From Bolinopsis microptera (taxonomy: Eukaryota > Ctenophora > Tentaculata > Lobata > Bolinopsidae), in NCBI RefSeq assembly GCF_026151205.1, contig NC_087084.1, positions 2,022,312 through 2,086,311 of the forward strand: a stretch of 64,000 nt of DNA. The letters are read 5' to 3'. Under the pieces are notes generated by a model. The model had not been told where the DNA came from. It did not search any database and saw only the letters and a list, made by a program, of their open reading frames with translations. The number at the start of each line of letters is the position of its first letter. The first letter of the stretch is position 1. The position numbers and the translations under genes were made by a program. Positions 24,219-36,012 of this stretch are shown here, in pieces.

Positions 24219-25812
24219 GAATTTCAAGAATTACCGCCTCCAGAGATCTCAGATCTTCCACTGACTATTATGAGGGCTGATGTGTAGCGCGGACTGCAGC
24301 TGCTTTTATGCGAAGTTCATACCGCGGCGCGGAGCTCTGATTGAGATCGGAATTCTTGCGATCAATTCTTTTAGTAATCATATCAGACGGATGGATTTTG
24401 AAACATGCTCATATTAACAAATGAAGTCAAGGGTTATTTAGTTGAATATATTTATTAACAAGAAATGATGATCGTAATAAAATTAGTAATTCGCACAATT
24501 ATTGAAGAATTATTGAATTGAGGTGAATTGATTAATATATCCGCCGGGCCGACCGTTACCCTTTCCGGCCTTACACACAATTTTGATTAAAAATTATGAT
24601 GATCATAACGGTATTTTTTACTTCATTGAGGAATGAGAATCAATCTCTTTTGTAATATTTTCCCAGAATTTACAAGTGTCATTACGATTTTAAAGGCACC
24701 AAAAGAGACTTCACGGGCCTGCTGTAAGTGTAAATTATTATCCACTTCAATGTATTTATATATGTTTAAACTTTAAAACTAATCATGAGCACACTCACTC
24801 ACAAATATTTGATGTATGATGTAAATTTTGTATATATGTTCAGAATCAGATGTGAATTATACCACTTCCTCAGAAAAACTTTTATCCCGCTATGTAACGC
24901 CTTTTTCTTGTTATAATTATATTATACTAAGTTGAGAAATTTTCTTGATTTTGGAGTCATGAAGTATCTAAGTATTAATTGAATCATCAAGTACATCGTT
25001 CACTATAAAACGAAATGCTCAAGAGCTCGAGTAGTTTTAAGTAGTCATGTCCAGAGCCATGGCCTTACAGCTAGTTATCGCTTCAGTCAATTTATTAAAC
25101 AAATATCTTTGCTTGGAAAATGATTAACTGTCACAGACAAAATATGTGGTAATAATTTTCATTATCCTGATCCTATTGACCATCCTTGGCTGATTCAACC
25201 GGGCCGTCTCCCATGTCAAGTGTCACATTAATTGTCAGACGCTGCCAGCCACATCATCTCATTGATTCCGGGTCGCGAATCTAATCTGGGGGGGGGGGGG
25301 GGGGGGGTGCAGGGGATACTGCACGCGCACGTGCAGTATCTTCCACATCACCACTAAATGTTATTGTTAGAGTTTTGCGTTACACGTTAGTTTTTGTTGT
25401 ATACTATCTGCATATAGTTATCGTACCAAACTCGCTACCTGTTCATTAGTATAGATTGTTAGCAATCCTCTTCCATTTATTAAATATCTTCCGGCTAGGA
25501 GCTGCATCTCTCATCCATGGTTTGTGGTTCCATGCTACATTGCTACTGCTGCTGCTACTACTAATACGATCATGTTGTATTCAAATTGAAGATATAAAGG
25601 AATAGTACACCCTGTGATTGAGCTTTTCATTATGAAGTGAAACAAATTCTTCGCATTAATATTGTGGAGCCAGGGTACACCTGGTTATTGGTTAAAACGC
25701 TTCCACCCCGATATATTTTACCCGATAAATGTATTTAATTGCAGTTGTGAAATAAATTTAAACTGTGACTTTGAACTCTGAACCAGTTTAACGATATTTT
25801 GCCGGTAAGTTA

Positions 25813-26480
25813 AGTTGGTAATGTTTGCAATGATAAACGATCAATCATAATTTCATGTCAGTACTTGATTCGCCCTGTCGCTCAACGTGAAATTTAGAAA
25901 TACTTGGTTCTAATCAGATCCAGGCTCGAACTATAGCTGCATGGTCAGGATCCAGGAGGTAGGCATCGGTAACACAATAGAATTATAAGTGGTCGCTGTC
26001 AAACTGTAACATCGCAGGGGTAGTTTTAATTAGCTCTACAGTATAAAAGTTTCATATAATATGATATCTATGAACATGATCCTGTACTGCAGTGAGTTTA
26101 TAGCTTTTAATTACTGCTCGATTGATATGAACGCATACTTACTTATTACTTCTCCGCGTTCCATGCACTCAGCTCTCGGTAAGCATTACGTAATCACCAC
26201 GTGACTATAAACCACGTGCAAATCTTCAAGCGTGCAAAACGACCCTCATTTTTTTATACGCTTTAATATAATTAATAAACCAAATCAACGTTTTTGACAA
26301 TACAAGGGGACGAACTTTTGCTACATCTCCAAACCGATGACCACAAGGAACTGAAACCGAGGGGTTCCGTTCAGGCCCTTCACACTTTGTTTCTGTCTAG
26401 TTCTAATGTACCGTCACAATAGTGACATTAATATAGAAAGTCCCGCTGGCGATCATTCACTGTAAACAGAATATAATATG
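25813..26480. other. Single-copy DNA after the duplication, no gene seen
   Basis: The sequence departs from the duplicated unit here. No exon with protein-like content or flanking splice sites could be supported. Confidence 0.4.
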
Positions 26481-26490
26481 TTTGATGTCG

Positions 26491-26607
26491 GTCATGTGAC
26501 TTATACAGCACGTGACCCAGTGTATAGTCACGTGACTTATACAGCACGTGACCCAGTGTATAGTCACGTGACTTATACAGCACGTGACCCAGTGTATAGT
26601 CACGTGG
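26491..26607. repeat. 36-bp array carrying six CACGTG E-boxes
   Basis: Three units of about 36 bp each contain two CACGTG palindromes (26509, 26529, 26545, 26565, 26581, 26601), separated by ACTTATACAG and ACCCAGTGTATAGT. CACGTG is the binding site of Myc/Max, USF and related bHLH factors. Function is inference. Confidence 0.8.
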
Positions 26608-27693
26608 TATACACATAGAGCTCTACATTGTGTTGTACATGATGATAATTACCAGATCTGCTGTATTAGTTGTACTGGTGGAATGTAGTTGTAAATGCTT
26701 AAATGTATAACTCAATAAGTTGTACTTTCGCGGATGGTTATATATTTATATTATCTGTTTAGCTGCATTTACCATATACCTTCAGTCTCTGATATAGATG
26801 TATTCTGTGTAAAATTATCTTTATCCCGGTTGTTGCGACAAGTGAAAATGCTCTTATTAGGGAAAGGAGTTTACTCTGAAATATAGACTTTGCTTATAAA
26901 TAGGTCAGTTTTGATACAAGCCTTTGTTTACGCTTCTTTTTTATTTGCTGCACAATTATATAATATGATATTCTCCAGCCCAAACTTGATAAATGCGTTT
27001 AATGAAAATAAATCTTAATCACCCGAAACAATCACATTTGCATGTGCACAATAATTATACTTACTATACTTACTATCCGTGGAGTTTAAATTCCCAATTA
27101 GTCAGACTGAGCAGGTTGAGCTGTAGTAATACACAGTACTGAGGTGTTAAAATATTTTCATTACTATCTTCAGTAACATCCTGAATCAGAAACTCGGTTA
27201 ATATCAGTTACTATCCGTATAATATACTTGCTGGTAAACATTATTAGTTGAGAAGCACTGAACTGTTGACTTGTCCTCAAAGTAATGAACACTGTACAGT
27301 ATAATATATATTATATTATACACAGTATATATTTATTGTCCTCAAAGTAATGAACACTGTAGGTACAGTATATAATATATACACAGTATATAATATATAT
27401 TATACAGCACACTGTGTGTACTGACAATACTGGACGCTAAGCTATAATAACACACATAAACGATGTAATAGTAGTATATATCATCTCACTACAGTGTACA
27501 TTATATAGCTGTACATTCTCCTTGTATAGCCAGCTGCTGCCTGTACCTCCGTGTGGTATGTGTATAGTAGTTGTAGCTTTGTTTACTTGCTCATGTGTTG
27601 TGCTGTTTTAGTATATGTTATAACTTATAGCTGGGTTTATCTCGGTTCCCGCCCCAATATAACCTGTATTCCCGCCTCAATAATATGCTAGTA
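26608..27693. other. AT-rich DNA, no gene seen
   Basis: Contains a diverged duplicate of a stretch with TCCTCAAAGTAATGAACACT (about 27273-27295 and 27338-27360), each followed by TATA-rich palindromic DNA. A degenerate lead-in to the 47-bp array begins near 27596. Confidence 0.4.
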
Positions 27694-28662
27694 ATATGTG
27701 TAATCTGCTGTTGTGCTGTTTTAGCTCTGTTCCCACCCCAATATGTGTAATCTGCTGCTGTGCTGTTTTAGCTCTGTTCCCACCCCAATATGTGTAATCT
27801 GCTGTTGTGCTGTTTTAGCTCTGTTCCCACCCCAATATGTGTAATCTGCTGTTGTGCTGTTTTAGCTCTGTTCCCACCCCAATATAATGTGTAATCTGCT
27901 GTTGTGCTGTTTTAGCTCTGTTCCCACCCCAATATGTGTAATCTGCTGTTGTGCTGTTTTAGCTCTGTTCCCACCCCAATATGTGTAATCTGCTGTTGTG
28001 CTGTTTTAGCTCTGTTCCCACCCCAATATGTGTAATCTGCTGTTGTGCTGTTTTAGCTCTGTTCCCACCCCAATATGTGTAATCTGCTGTTGTGCTGTTT
28101 TAGCTCTGTTCCCACCCCAATATGTGTAATCTGCTGTTGTGCTGTTTTAGCTCTGTTCCCACCCCAATATGTGTAATCTGCTGCTGTGCTGTTTTAGCTC
28201 TGTTCCCACCCCAATATGTGTAATCTGCTGTTGTGCTGTTTTAGCTCTGTTCCCACCCCAATATGTGTAATCTGCTGTTGTGCTGTTTTAGCTCTGTTCC
28301 CACCCCAATAAGTGTAATCTGCTGTTGTGCTGTTTTAGCTCTGTTCCCACCCCAATATGTGTAATCTGCTGTTGTGCTGTTTTAGCTCTGTTCCCACCCC
28401 AATATAATGTGTAACCTGCTGTTGTGCTGTTTTAGCTCTGTTCCCACCCCAATATAATGTGTAATCTGCTGTTGTGCTGTTTTAGCTCTGTTCCCACCCC
28501 AATATGTGTAATCTGCTGCTGTGCTGTTTTAGCTCTGTTCCCACCCCAATATGTGTAATCTGCTGTTGTGCTGTTTTAACTCTGTTCCCACCCCAATATG
28601 TGTAATCTGCTGTTGTGTTGTTTTAGCTCTGTTCCCACCCCAATATGTGTAATCTGCTGTAA
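27694..28662. repeat. 47-bp minisatellite
   Basis: About 20 units of a 47-bp motif (TGTGTAATCTGCTG.TGTGCTG, then TTTTAGCTCTGTTCCCACCC), a few units being 50 bp by an extra AAT. Every unit contains CTGTTTTAG, a plausible 3' splice-acceptor string. No spacers, so it is not a CRISPR array. Confidence 0.88.
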
Positions 28663-28713
28663 CCCCACTAGTCACTTAAATCAGCATCAGGATAGTTGAA
28701 TCTTTCCCGACCT

Positions 28714-29904
28714 GGCAACTTGGTCGTTTAGCTCCGGACAGTCTATGCAACGTCTATGCAACGTCCATGCAACAACAAAAGAACCGTCTATGCAACGTCT
28801 ATGCAACGTCCCTGCACAATGAACACTCTATGCACACTCCCTGCACGGTCAGTCTATGCAACGTCTATGCAACGTCTATGCAACGTCTATGCAACGTCCC
28901 TGCACAGTACCATATGAACACCGGCTACTAGCCGGCTACTAGCCGGCTACTAGCCGGCTACTAGCCGGCTAGTAGCCACTTTTGTAATAACAGCTCCTCA
29001 ACTTCACATTACCAACCGGCTACTAACCGGCACTTGAAAAGTGGTCACTAGCCGGCTACTAACCGGCTACTAGCCGGCTAGTGACCACAAAGTGGCTACT
29101 AACCGGCTACTAAGCGGTCACTAGCCGGCTATTAGCCGAGCTCTAAAGCAGACCTACTAGTAGCCGGTTCCAAACCGGCTACTAGCCGGCACTTAGAAAG
29201 CGGTCACTAGCCGGCTACTAACCGGCTACTAACCGGCTAGTAACCACCAAGTGGCTACTAACCGGCTACTAACCGGTCACTAGCCGGCTCTTAAGCGGAC
29301 CTACTAGCCGGCACTCGAAAAGCGGTCGCTAGCCGGCTACTAACCGGCTACTAACCGGCTAGTAACCACCAAGTGGCTACTAACCGGTCACTAGCCGGCT
29401 CTAAAGCGGACCTTCTAGTTCCAAACCGGCTACTAGCCGACACTTGAAAAGCGGTCACTAGCCGGCTACTAACCGGCTACTAACCGGCTAGTAATAGGTC
29501 TGCTTTAGAGCTCGGCTAATAGCCGGCTAGTGACCGCTTAGTAGCCGGTTAGTAGCCACTTTGTGGTCACTAGCCGGCTAGTAGCCGGTTAGTAGCCGGC
29601 TAGTGACCACTTTTCAAGTGCCGGTTAGTAGCCGGTTGTTAATGTAAAGTTGAGGAGCTTATATTACAAAAGTGGCTACTAGCCGGCTAGTAGCCGGCTA
29701 GTAGCCGGTGTTCATATGGTACTGTGCAGGGACGTTGCATAGACGTTGCATAGACGTTGCATAGACTGACCGTGCAGGGAGTGTGCATAGAGTGTTCATT
29801 GTGCAGGGACGTTGCATAGACGTTGCATAGACGGTTCTTTTGTTGTTGCACGGACGTTGCATAGACGTTGCATAGACTGTCCGGAGCTAAACGACCAACT
29901 TCCC
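28714..29904. mobile_element. Foldback transposon with 8-bp target duplication (copy 1)
   Basis: A 1191-bp element with long inverted arms. The ends read GGCAACTTGGTCGTTTAGC and, inverted, GGGAAGTTGGTCGTTTAGC, and it is flanked by 8-bp direct repeats CCCGACCT (28706-28713, 29905-29912). Each arm carries an outer block of GTCTATGCAAC 11-mers and an inner block of CCGGCTACTAG-type 11-mers that are themselves near-palindromic. It encodes no protein. The 8-bp duplication fits hAT, P, Merlin or Zisupton-like elements; the family is not settled. Confidence 0.85.
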
Positions 29905-29912
29905 CCCGACCT

Positions 29913-30398
29913 TGAATAAATCTCTTCTTCGTGGTTTTATTGTGTCGTTGGTTTTCTGTTTTGGATTTAGATTAATTCGATGTAATGGGTTACTGCGGAC
30001 ATAGTTCACTATGTGTTTACCGTGTTTGGGTGCCCATTATATTTTACAGATGGGGGCGATATTTTGAACGATTCTATTTTATATTCATCTATTGCTGTAC
30101 TCTGTAAAATTTGAAAAGTATTTAATTTTTTTAAAATGTTTTAGTGTCCTCTGTACGACTGTGCCTGTTATAGTTAATCTCAGATCCTTGTACCTTTTAC
30201 TGTGTCCATGATGGTCTATACTACTAGACTACTATACTGTAGGTTTACTTTTAGATACCTTGATTATACACTTCCTTGTCGTCGAGAAAAACTAACACTA
30301 AGTCCCTTAAGTATATGTAGTATGTGTGTAAACTTTACTAGCCTATATACTCAGTATGTAGGAGAGTGAGTGGGTTTCTCAGCTGTACACGGTACACA
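29913..30398. other. Gene-free flank of foldback element
   Basis: AT-rich DNA with no supported exon or repeat. Confidence 0.4.
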
Positions 30399-31885
30399 GC
30401 TTTTGCTATAGCTGTACATTATTGCTATAGCTGTACACTATTGCTATAGCTGTACACTATTGCTATAGCTGTACACTATTGCTATAGCTGTACACTATTG
30501 ATATAGCTGTACACTATTGCTATAGCTGTACACTATAGCTATAGCTGTACACTATTGCTATAGCTGTACACTATTGCTATAGCTGTACACTATTGCTATA
30601 GCTGTACACTATTGCTATAGATGTACACTATTGCTATAGATGTACACTATTGCTAAAGCTGTACACTATTGCTAAAGCTGTACACTATTGCTATATCTGT
30701 ACACTATTGCTAAAGCTGTACACTATTGCTATAGCTGTACACTATTGATATAGCTGTACACTATTGCTATAGCTGTACACTATAGCTATAGCTGTACACT
30801 ATTGCTATAGCTGTACACTATTGCTATAGCTGTACACTATTGCTATAGCTGTACACTATTGCTATAGATGTACACTATTGCTATAGATGTACACTATTGC
30901 TAAAGCTGTACACTATTGCTAAAGCTGTACACTATTGCTATATCTGTACACTATTGCTAAAGCTGTACACTATTGCTATAGCTGTTTACTATTGCTATAG
31001 CTGTACACTATTGCTATAGCTGTTTACTATTGCTATAGCTGTACACTATTGCTATAGCTGTACACTATATTGCTATAGCTGTACATTATTGCTATAGCTG
31101 TACACTATTGCTATAGCTGTACACTATTGCTATAGCTGTACACTATTGCTATAGCTGTACACTATTGATATAGCTGTACACTATTGCTATAGCTGTACAC
31201 TATAGCTATAGCTGTACACTATTGCTATAGCTGTACACTATTGCTATAGCTGTACACTATTGCTATAGCTGTACACTATTGCTATAGATGTACACTATTG
31301 CTATAGATGTACACTATTGCTAAAGCTGTACACTATTGCTAAAGCTGTACACTATTGCTATATCTGTACACTATTGCTAAAGCTGTACACTATTGCTATA
31401 GCTGTTTACTATTGCTATAGCTGTACACTATTGCTATAGCTGTTTACTATTGCTATAGCTGTACACTATTGCTATAGCTGTACATTATTGCTATAGCTGT
31501 ACACTATTGCTATAGCTGTACACTATTGCTATAGCTGTACACTATTGCTATAGCTGTACACTATTGCTATAGCTGTACACTATTGCTATAGCTGTACACT
31601 ATTGCTATAGCTGTACACTATTGGTATAGCTGTTTACTATTGCTATAGCTATACACTATTGCTATAGCTGTACATTATTGCTATAGCTGTACACTATTGC
31701 TATAGCTGTACACTATTGCTATAGCTGTACACTATTGCTATAGCTGTACACTATTGCTATAGCTGTACACTATTGCTATAGCTGTACACTATTGCTATAG
31801 CTGTACACTATTGCTATATTCATACACTATTGCTATATTCGTACACTATTCACTATTGCTATAATTATATTCATACACTATTGCT
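30399..31885. repeat. 19-bp satellite array with higher-order structure
   Basis: About 77 units of TGCTATAGCTGTACACTAT. Unit variants (GATATAG, ATAGATG, TAAAGCTG, TATATCTG, GTTTAC) recur in the same order, with the GATATAG landmark at about 30500, 30748 and 31168, showing blocks of many units duplicated together. Confidence 0.88.
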
Positions 31886-32467
31886 ATAGTTGTTAAAAAT
31901 ATAATGTGTTGTACTGCATTGGATATGTATATTGTGTTGTGCATGTTTTTGTCTGCTAACTTTGCAACCGATAGAATATGCTTATGAGTTTCTTATCTTA
32001 AACGTAGTAAATTGTTGTACGGAACTTGCCGTATAGAGTATGTGGTATCTTGCGTTGTATTCTCGTAGTTTGACGTATACAAATATTTGTTAACCAATAT
32101 TACAACAATAACAAAAGACATGTAAAACACCGAACGAACGGATATATTTCGAATAACACCTGATCACAGTTCAAAGTCTCAGCAGACCACGAAACTCGAG
32201 TGCTGACACGTGCATTTTAATTCCTATTAAGAAGAAGATGCTTCAATTTCAACAGAGCATCAAAATACAGTTTCTTGGAAATACCAATCATGTTCCCGGA
32301 AACTAACTAAGTGTCTATTAGAGTATTTATAGTCTAATGTCTATTGGTTAACTGGTATTAATATTCTGGTTTTCGTTCAGTATTCTCAATCAGTTATAAC
32401 CCGGACCCCTGGAATCTTTAATTTAACAATGTAATATGAGGCTGTTAATTAATCCCAAAAAATAGTT
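31886..32467. other. AT-rich DNA, no gene seen
   Basis: No supported coding or repeated feature. Confidence 0.4.
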
Positions 32468-32669
32468 CTCACTAAGCTTTAATTACCTTACTTGGGAATA
32501 TTATAGCGGGTTAATTTTAATAATCTGACTCGGCGGGTTTTATTATGACTGGTAAAATTTTTGACCGGGAAAAATATGGCGGAATTTTCCAAAACCCACC
32601 ACTTTATCCCAGTCATAATATTCCCGAGTAAGGTAGACTTTATTCGTTACTTAATTAAAGCTAAGCGAG
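32468..32669. mobile_element. Small inverted-repeat element (MITE-like)
   Basis: The left arm (CTCACTAAGCTTTAATTA, TACCTTACTTGGGAATATTA) is matched in inverse orientation by the right arm (TAATATTCCCGAGTAAGGTA, TTAATTAAAGCTAAGCGAG). The element is about 200 bp with an imperfect interior. No clear target duplication was identified, so it may be a MITE or an old palindrome. Confidence 0.5.
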
Positions 32670-34280
32670 ATTTTTCGTCTCAGATTGAAAAAACAAGACC
32701 GTCTACGATGTGACGAAATTAAACCTTGTCCTCGACCCAAGACCTGTTCTTACTCAATCTCGATCACAGACTAGTGTAGTCCTATTTGATAGTTAAAAAA
32801 TAGAATTCAAAGTTCGAACAACACACACACACATATAATGTCAGTAATGTTTACTAACCAGCGTCCAGCTATAATGTTTAAATAAAATAATTAATTTACA
32901 AACTTAAACTGGCCCTAATATCATTTCCACAAGGCCTCCCCCCAGTAAGCGCCGTTACAACCTCCTAGCAACATCACCAGGTTGCTAGGCAGCAGTATTG
33001 ACTTCCGTCACAACTTAGCCACAGAGTGGAGAACTACTTCCTAAAAACGTATCAAAAGACAAAATGCTCTTCCTAAATATACTACAACCTACCTCACAGC
33101 GAACTCTGTGTATAACAACCCTTTGCCGTTAGCCTTGTCAGTACACCTCGTCCGTCGAGCTGACCACATTTTTAGTCGAAAAGATTGAATTTTATTTTGT
33201 CGTTTTCGCGTTGGATAGATACATGGTCACGTGATACGAGGATGGTCTTGGTAAGTGTGACAGCTCAATACTGGCTTCTCTATGACGCTCATGGCACTAA
33301 CAACAAATATTTTGCATAGTATAATACGTGTTCACAACATAACATATCGTAAAGTGACTAGAGTCTAGAGTTTTTAGTTGGCTGCTGCAAGCTTAGTTTT
33401 TTTAAAAGATTGTCATGTGAAATAATAATTCAGCTTCATGTCCACATTCCGCAGCCGTAGTCAACTTGTCTAGCTATTCGATCTAGAGATTTAGTAGTAG
33501 GTTTTTTTAGGTAGTAAAATTCAAATCTGTTCATCTCTGATCTCTCGTCATGTATTATGTAATGTTTCAAAATGTTACTGATAATTTAGTTTACTTTTTC
33601 GTAATATAATGACCCGGCAAGCATTATGTGGCCATATTCATCATCACTAATGATATATATTAATAAAATATCACAGCTTCGTCGTTCACAAATATTGCGC
33701 ACGATGACTGATGAGTGATGGACGGTTCTCGAATTACAAATTGAGGCTTCGAGTCTCGAAAGTAAAAGCTTATCGGGTTATTCTCACAACTTAATCTTTT
33801 TTATTTGTGTTATCAGTAAAATTTGAAGGTTTATCTCACCATGTTAATAATGGTCGTGTCTTTGTTTTTTCAAATCTCTTTCTTTTCTTTATTAAACACT
33901 TCTTTTTTTCGTTCCCTTTGTAGTTGTAACCTAAGTGTCATTTATCTGTTAAAGTTGATACTTATACTACTACTACTATTGTATTAACGTTAATAGGTTA
34001 ATAATGTGTAGGTCTTTTGTCGCAACATATATTCCGATAATGTATAATCCCTTACGTTGTAAATGCAATTTTGTCAGTACCGAAAAGTTCATTATTTCCA
34101 TATTTCAGCATAATAAGACTGATTTGTCGCTCGTTTCAAATAACAATTACTTTATCAAATCATTAGTTAACTATTGCATTATTTATTATGATAGTCATCA
34201 TTGTTCAGTATCTTCACCAAGATGTACGTTATGGTGCAATTACCGCTTTAGCCTGTCATTTGTTGATTTAACCAGTTTCT
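32670..34280. other. Gene-free stretch
   Basis: The longest open frame (34004-34282, +, 92 codons) has no recognisable domain and biased composition. A CTGATGAG string near 33706 does not fold as a hammerhead. Nothing else supported. Confidence 0.4.
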
Positions 34281-34530
34281 AGAATCTAGATAATGCTAGA
34301 ATCTAGATAATGCTAGAATCTAGATAATGCTGTAGGGAATTGAGCTAGCAAACTAGATAATGCTAGAATCTAGATAATGCTAGAATCTAGATAATGCTGT
34401 AGGGAATTGAGCTAGCAATCTAGATAATGCTGTAGGGAATTGAGCTAGCAATCTAGATAATGCTGTAGGGAATTGAGCTAGCAATCTAGATAATGCTGTA
34501 GGGAATTGAGCTAGCAAACTAGATAAGCTA
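34281..34530. repeat. 33-bp array with TCTAGATAATGCT units
   Basis: Alternating short (TAGAATCTAGATAATGC) and long (with TGTAGGGAATTGAGCTAGCAA) units; the long unit is 33 bp and is repeated about four times in a row at the end. Confidence 0.8.
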
Positions 34531-34690
34531 GATGGACCAGGAACACTAACTAAGTAACTAGTAACTAGGAACTCATTTGCATTGAACACTAACTAAATAA
34601 CTAGTAACTAGTAGGAACTCATTTGCATTGAATACAAGTTTTCTATACTTGATTTGAACAGCTGACGAGTGATCCTATTCGTGATATTGT

Positions 34691-35098
34691 TTTGCAGTTT
34701 AGCTGCAGTTAAGCTGCAGTTAAGCTGCAGTTAAGCTGCAGTTAAGCTGCAGTTAAGCTGCAGTTAAGCTGCAGTTAAGCTGCAGTTAAGCTGCAGTTAA
34801 GCTGCAGTTAAGCTGCAGTTAAGATGCAGTTAAGCTGCAGTTAAGCTGCAGTTAAGCTGCAGTTAAGATGCAGTTAAGCTGCAGTTAAGCTGCAGTTAAG
34901 CTGCAGTTAAGCTGCAGTTAAGATGCAGTTAAGCTGCAGTTAAGCTGCAGTTAAGCTGCAGTTAAGATGCAGTTAAGCTGCAGTTAAGATGCAGTTAACC
35001 TGGAGTGAAGCTGCAGTTAAGCTGCAGTTAAGCTGCAGTAAAGCTGCAGTTAAGCTGCAGTTAAGCTGCAGTTAAGCTGCAGTTAAGCTGCTTCAGCT
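34691..35098. repeat. 11-bp satellite (AGCTGCAGTTA), block A
   Basis: About 36 units of AGCTGCAGTTA, most with CTGCAG. Variants AAGATGCAG and ACCTGGAGTGA mark the higher-order pattern shared with block B. The block ends at GCTGCTTCAGCTCACGAGAT. Confidence 0.88.
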
Positions 35099-35147
35099 CA
35101 CGAGATCAGCTAACCTCATATATTCACTGCTTTTAACTTTAACATGC

Positions 35148-35470
35148 AAAAGCTGCAGTTAAGCTGCAGTAAAGCTGCAGTTAAGCTGCAGTTAAGCTGC
35201 AGTTAAGCTGCAGTTAAGCTGTAGTTAAGATGCAGTTAAGCTGCAGTTAAGCTGCAGTTAAGCTGCAGTTAAGCTGCAGTTAAGATGCAGTTAAGCTGCA
35301 GTTAAGATGCAGTTAACCTGGAGTGAAGCTGCAGTTAAGCTGCAGTTAAGCTGCAGTAAAGCTGCAGTTAAGCTGCAGTTAAGCTGCAGTTAAGCTGCAG
35401 TTAAGCTGCTTCAGCTCACGAGATCAGCTAACCTCATATATTCACTGCTTTTAACTTTAACATGCAAAAT
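35148..35470. repeat. 11-bp satellite (AGCTGCAGTTA), block B
   Basis: This block repeats the last part of block A including its non-repetitive tail (GCTTCAGCTCACGAGATCAG at about 35090 and 35407), so a segment of about 317 bp was duplicated as a whole. Confidence 0.85.
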
Positions 35471-36012
35471 TAGACTCACTTCAGATTCAATCTATGATCT
35501 GCTGATAATTTCATAGATCCACTTTAAGAGGTGAAATTTGACTACGATTTTTAAGCTCCTTATTTTATATTATAAACGGTTTGCATTCAATTATTTCATT
35601 TTTCTCCCTAACATACTCCTTTAACCACCTGGTGAGAATGCATTATAACTGTTCAAACGTGTACATAACAATTTACACAGATAAATACCTTAACTTTTAC
35701 TATTTAGCCTCTCCTCAGTAACCTTTACAACTGAACATTCTCCCTCAAACGAACAAAAACATGACCTGTTTTTAAAAAAACCTTTCTCTATGCCTGCGAT
35801 ACTGTGGATATGTAAGTGCCCTAAGCCGGTACTCTAGACTCTAGTTCGAAAACTTAAGTTCGCCAGAATTGAAATCACCTCTGTCGAACTTCGGTACGTG
35901 TCGAACTAGAGTACTTGAATCCCCTAGACACTCCTGGCGATACCCTAGAAATTTAATAACCTGCCTAATTTAATTGAGTGCCCAACATATTCCAGTCGGG
36001 TAACACTACTCT
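35471..36012. other. Gene-free stretch
   Basis: AT-rich, with no supported exon. Confidence 0.4.

Larger units (their letters stand above)
21129..25812. repeat. Segmental tandem duplication, unit 3 (truncated)
   Basis: The third copy matches unit 2 base for base over almost all its length, then stops abruptly after GCCGGTAAGTT at about 25812. In units 1 and 2 that point continues into a further 2.6 kb (from about 11197 and 18507). The DNA after 25812 does not resemble the rest of the unit. Confidence 0.88.

Noticed and set aside
27694-28662. CRISPR-like array
   Set aside because: Units are directly adjacent with no variable spacers, and the context is a eukaryotic genome.
33700-33730. Second possible hammerhead (CTGATGAG string)
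   Set aside because: No helix II closes before a GAA, and no matching helix I or III can be drawn.
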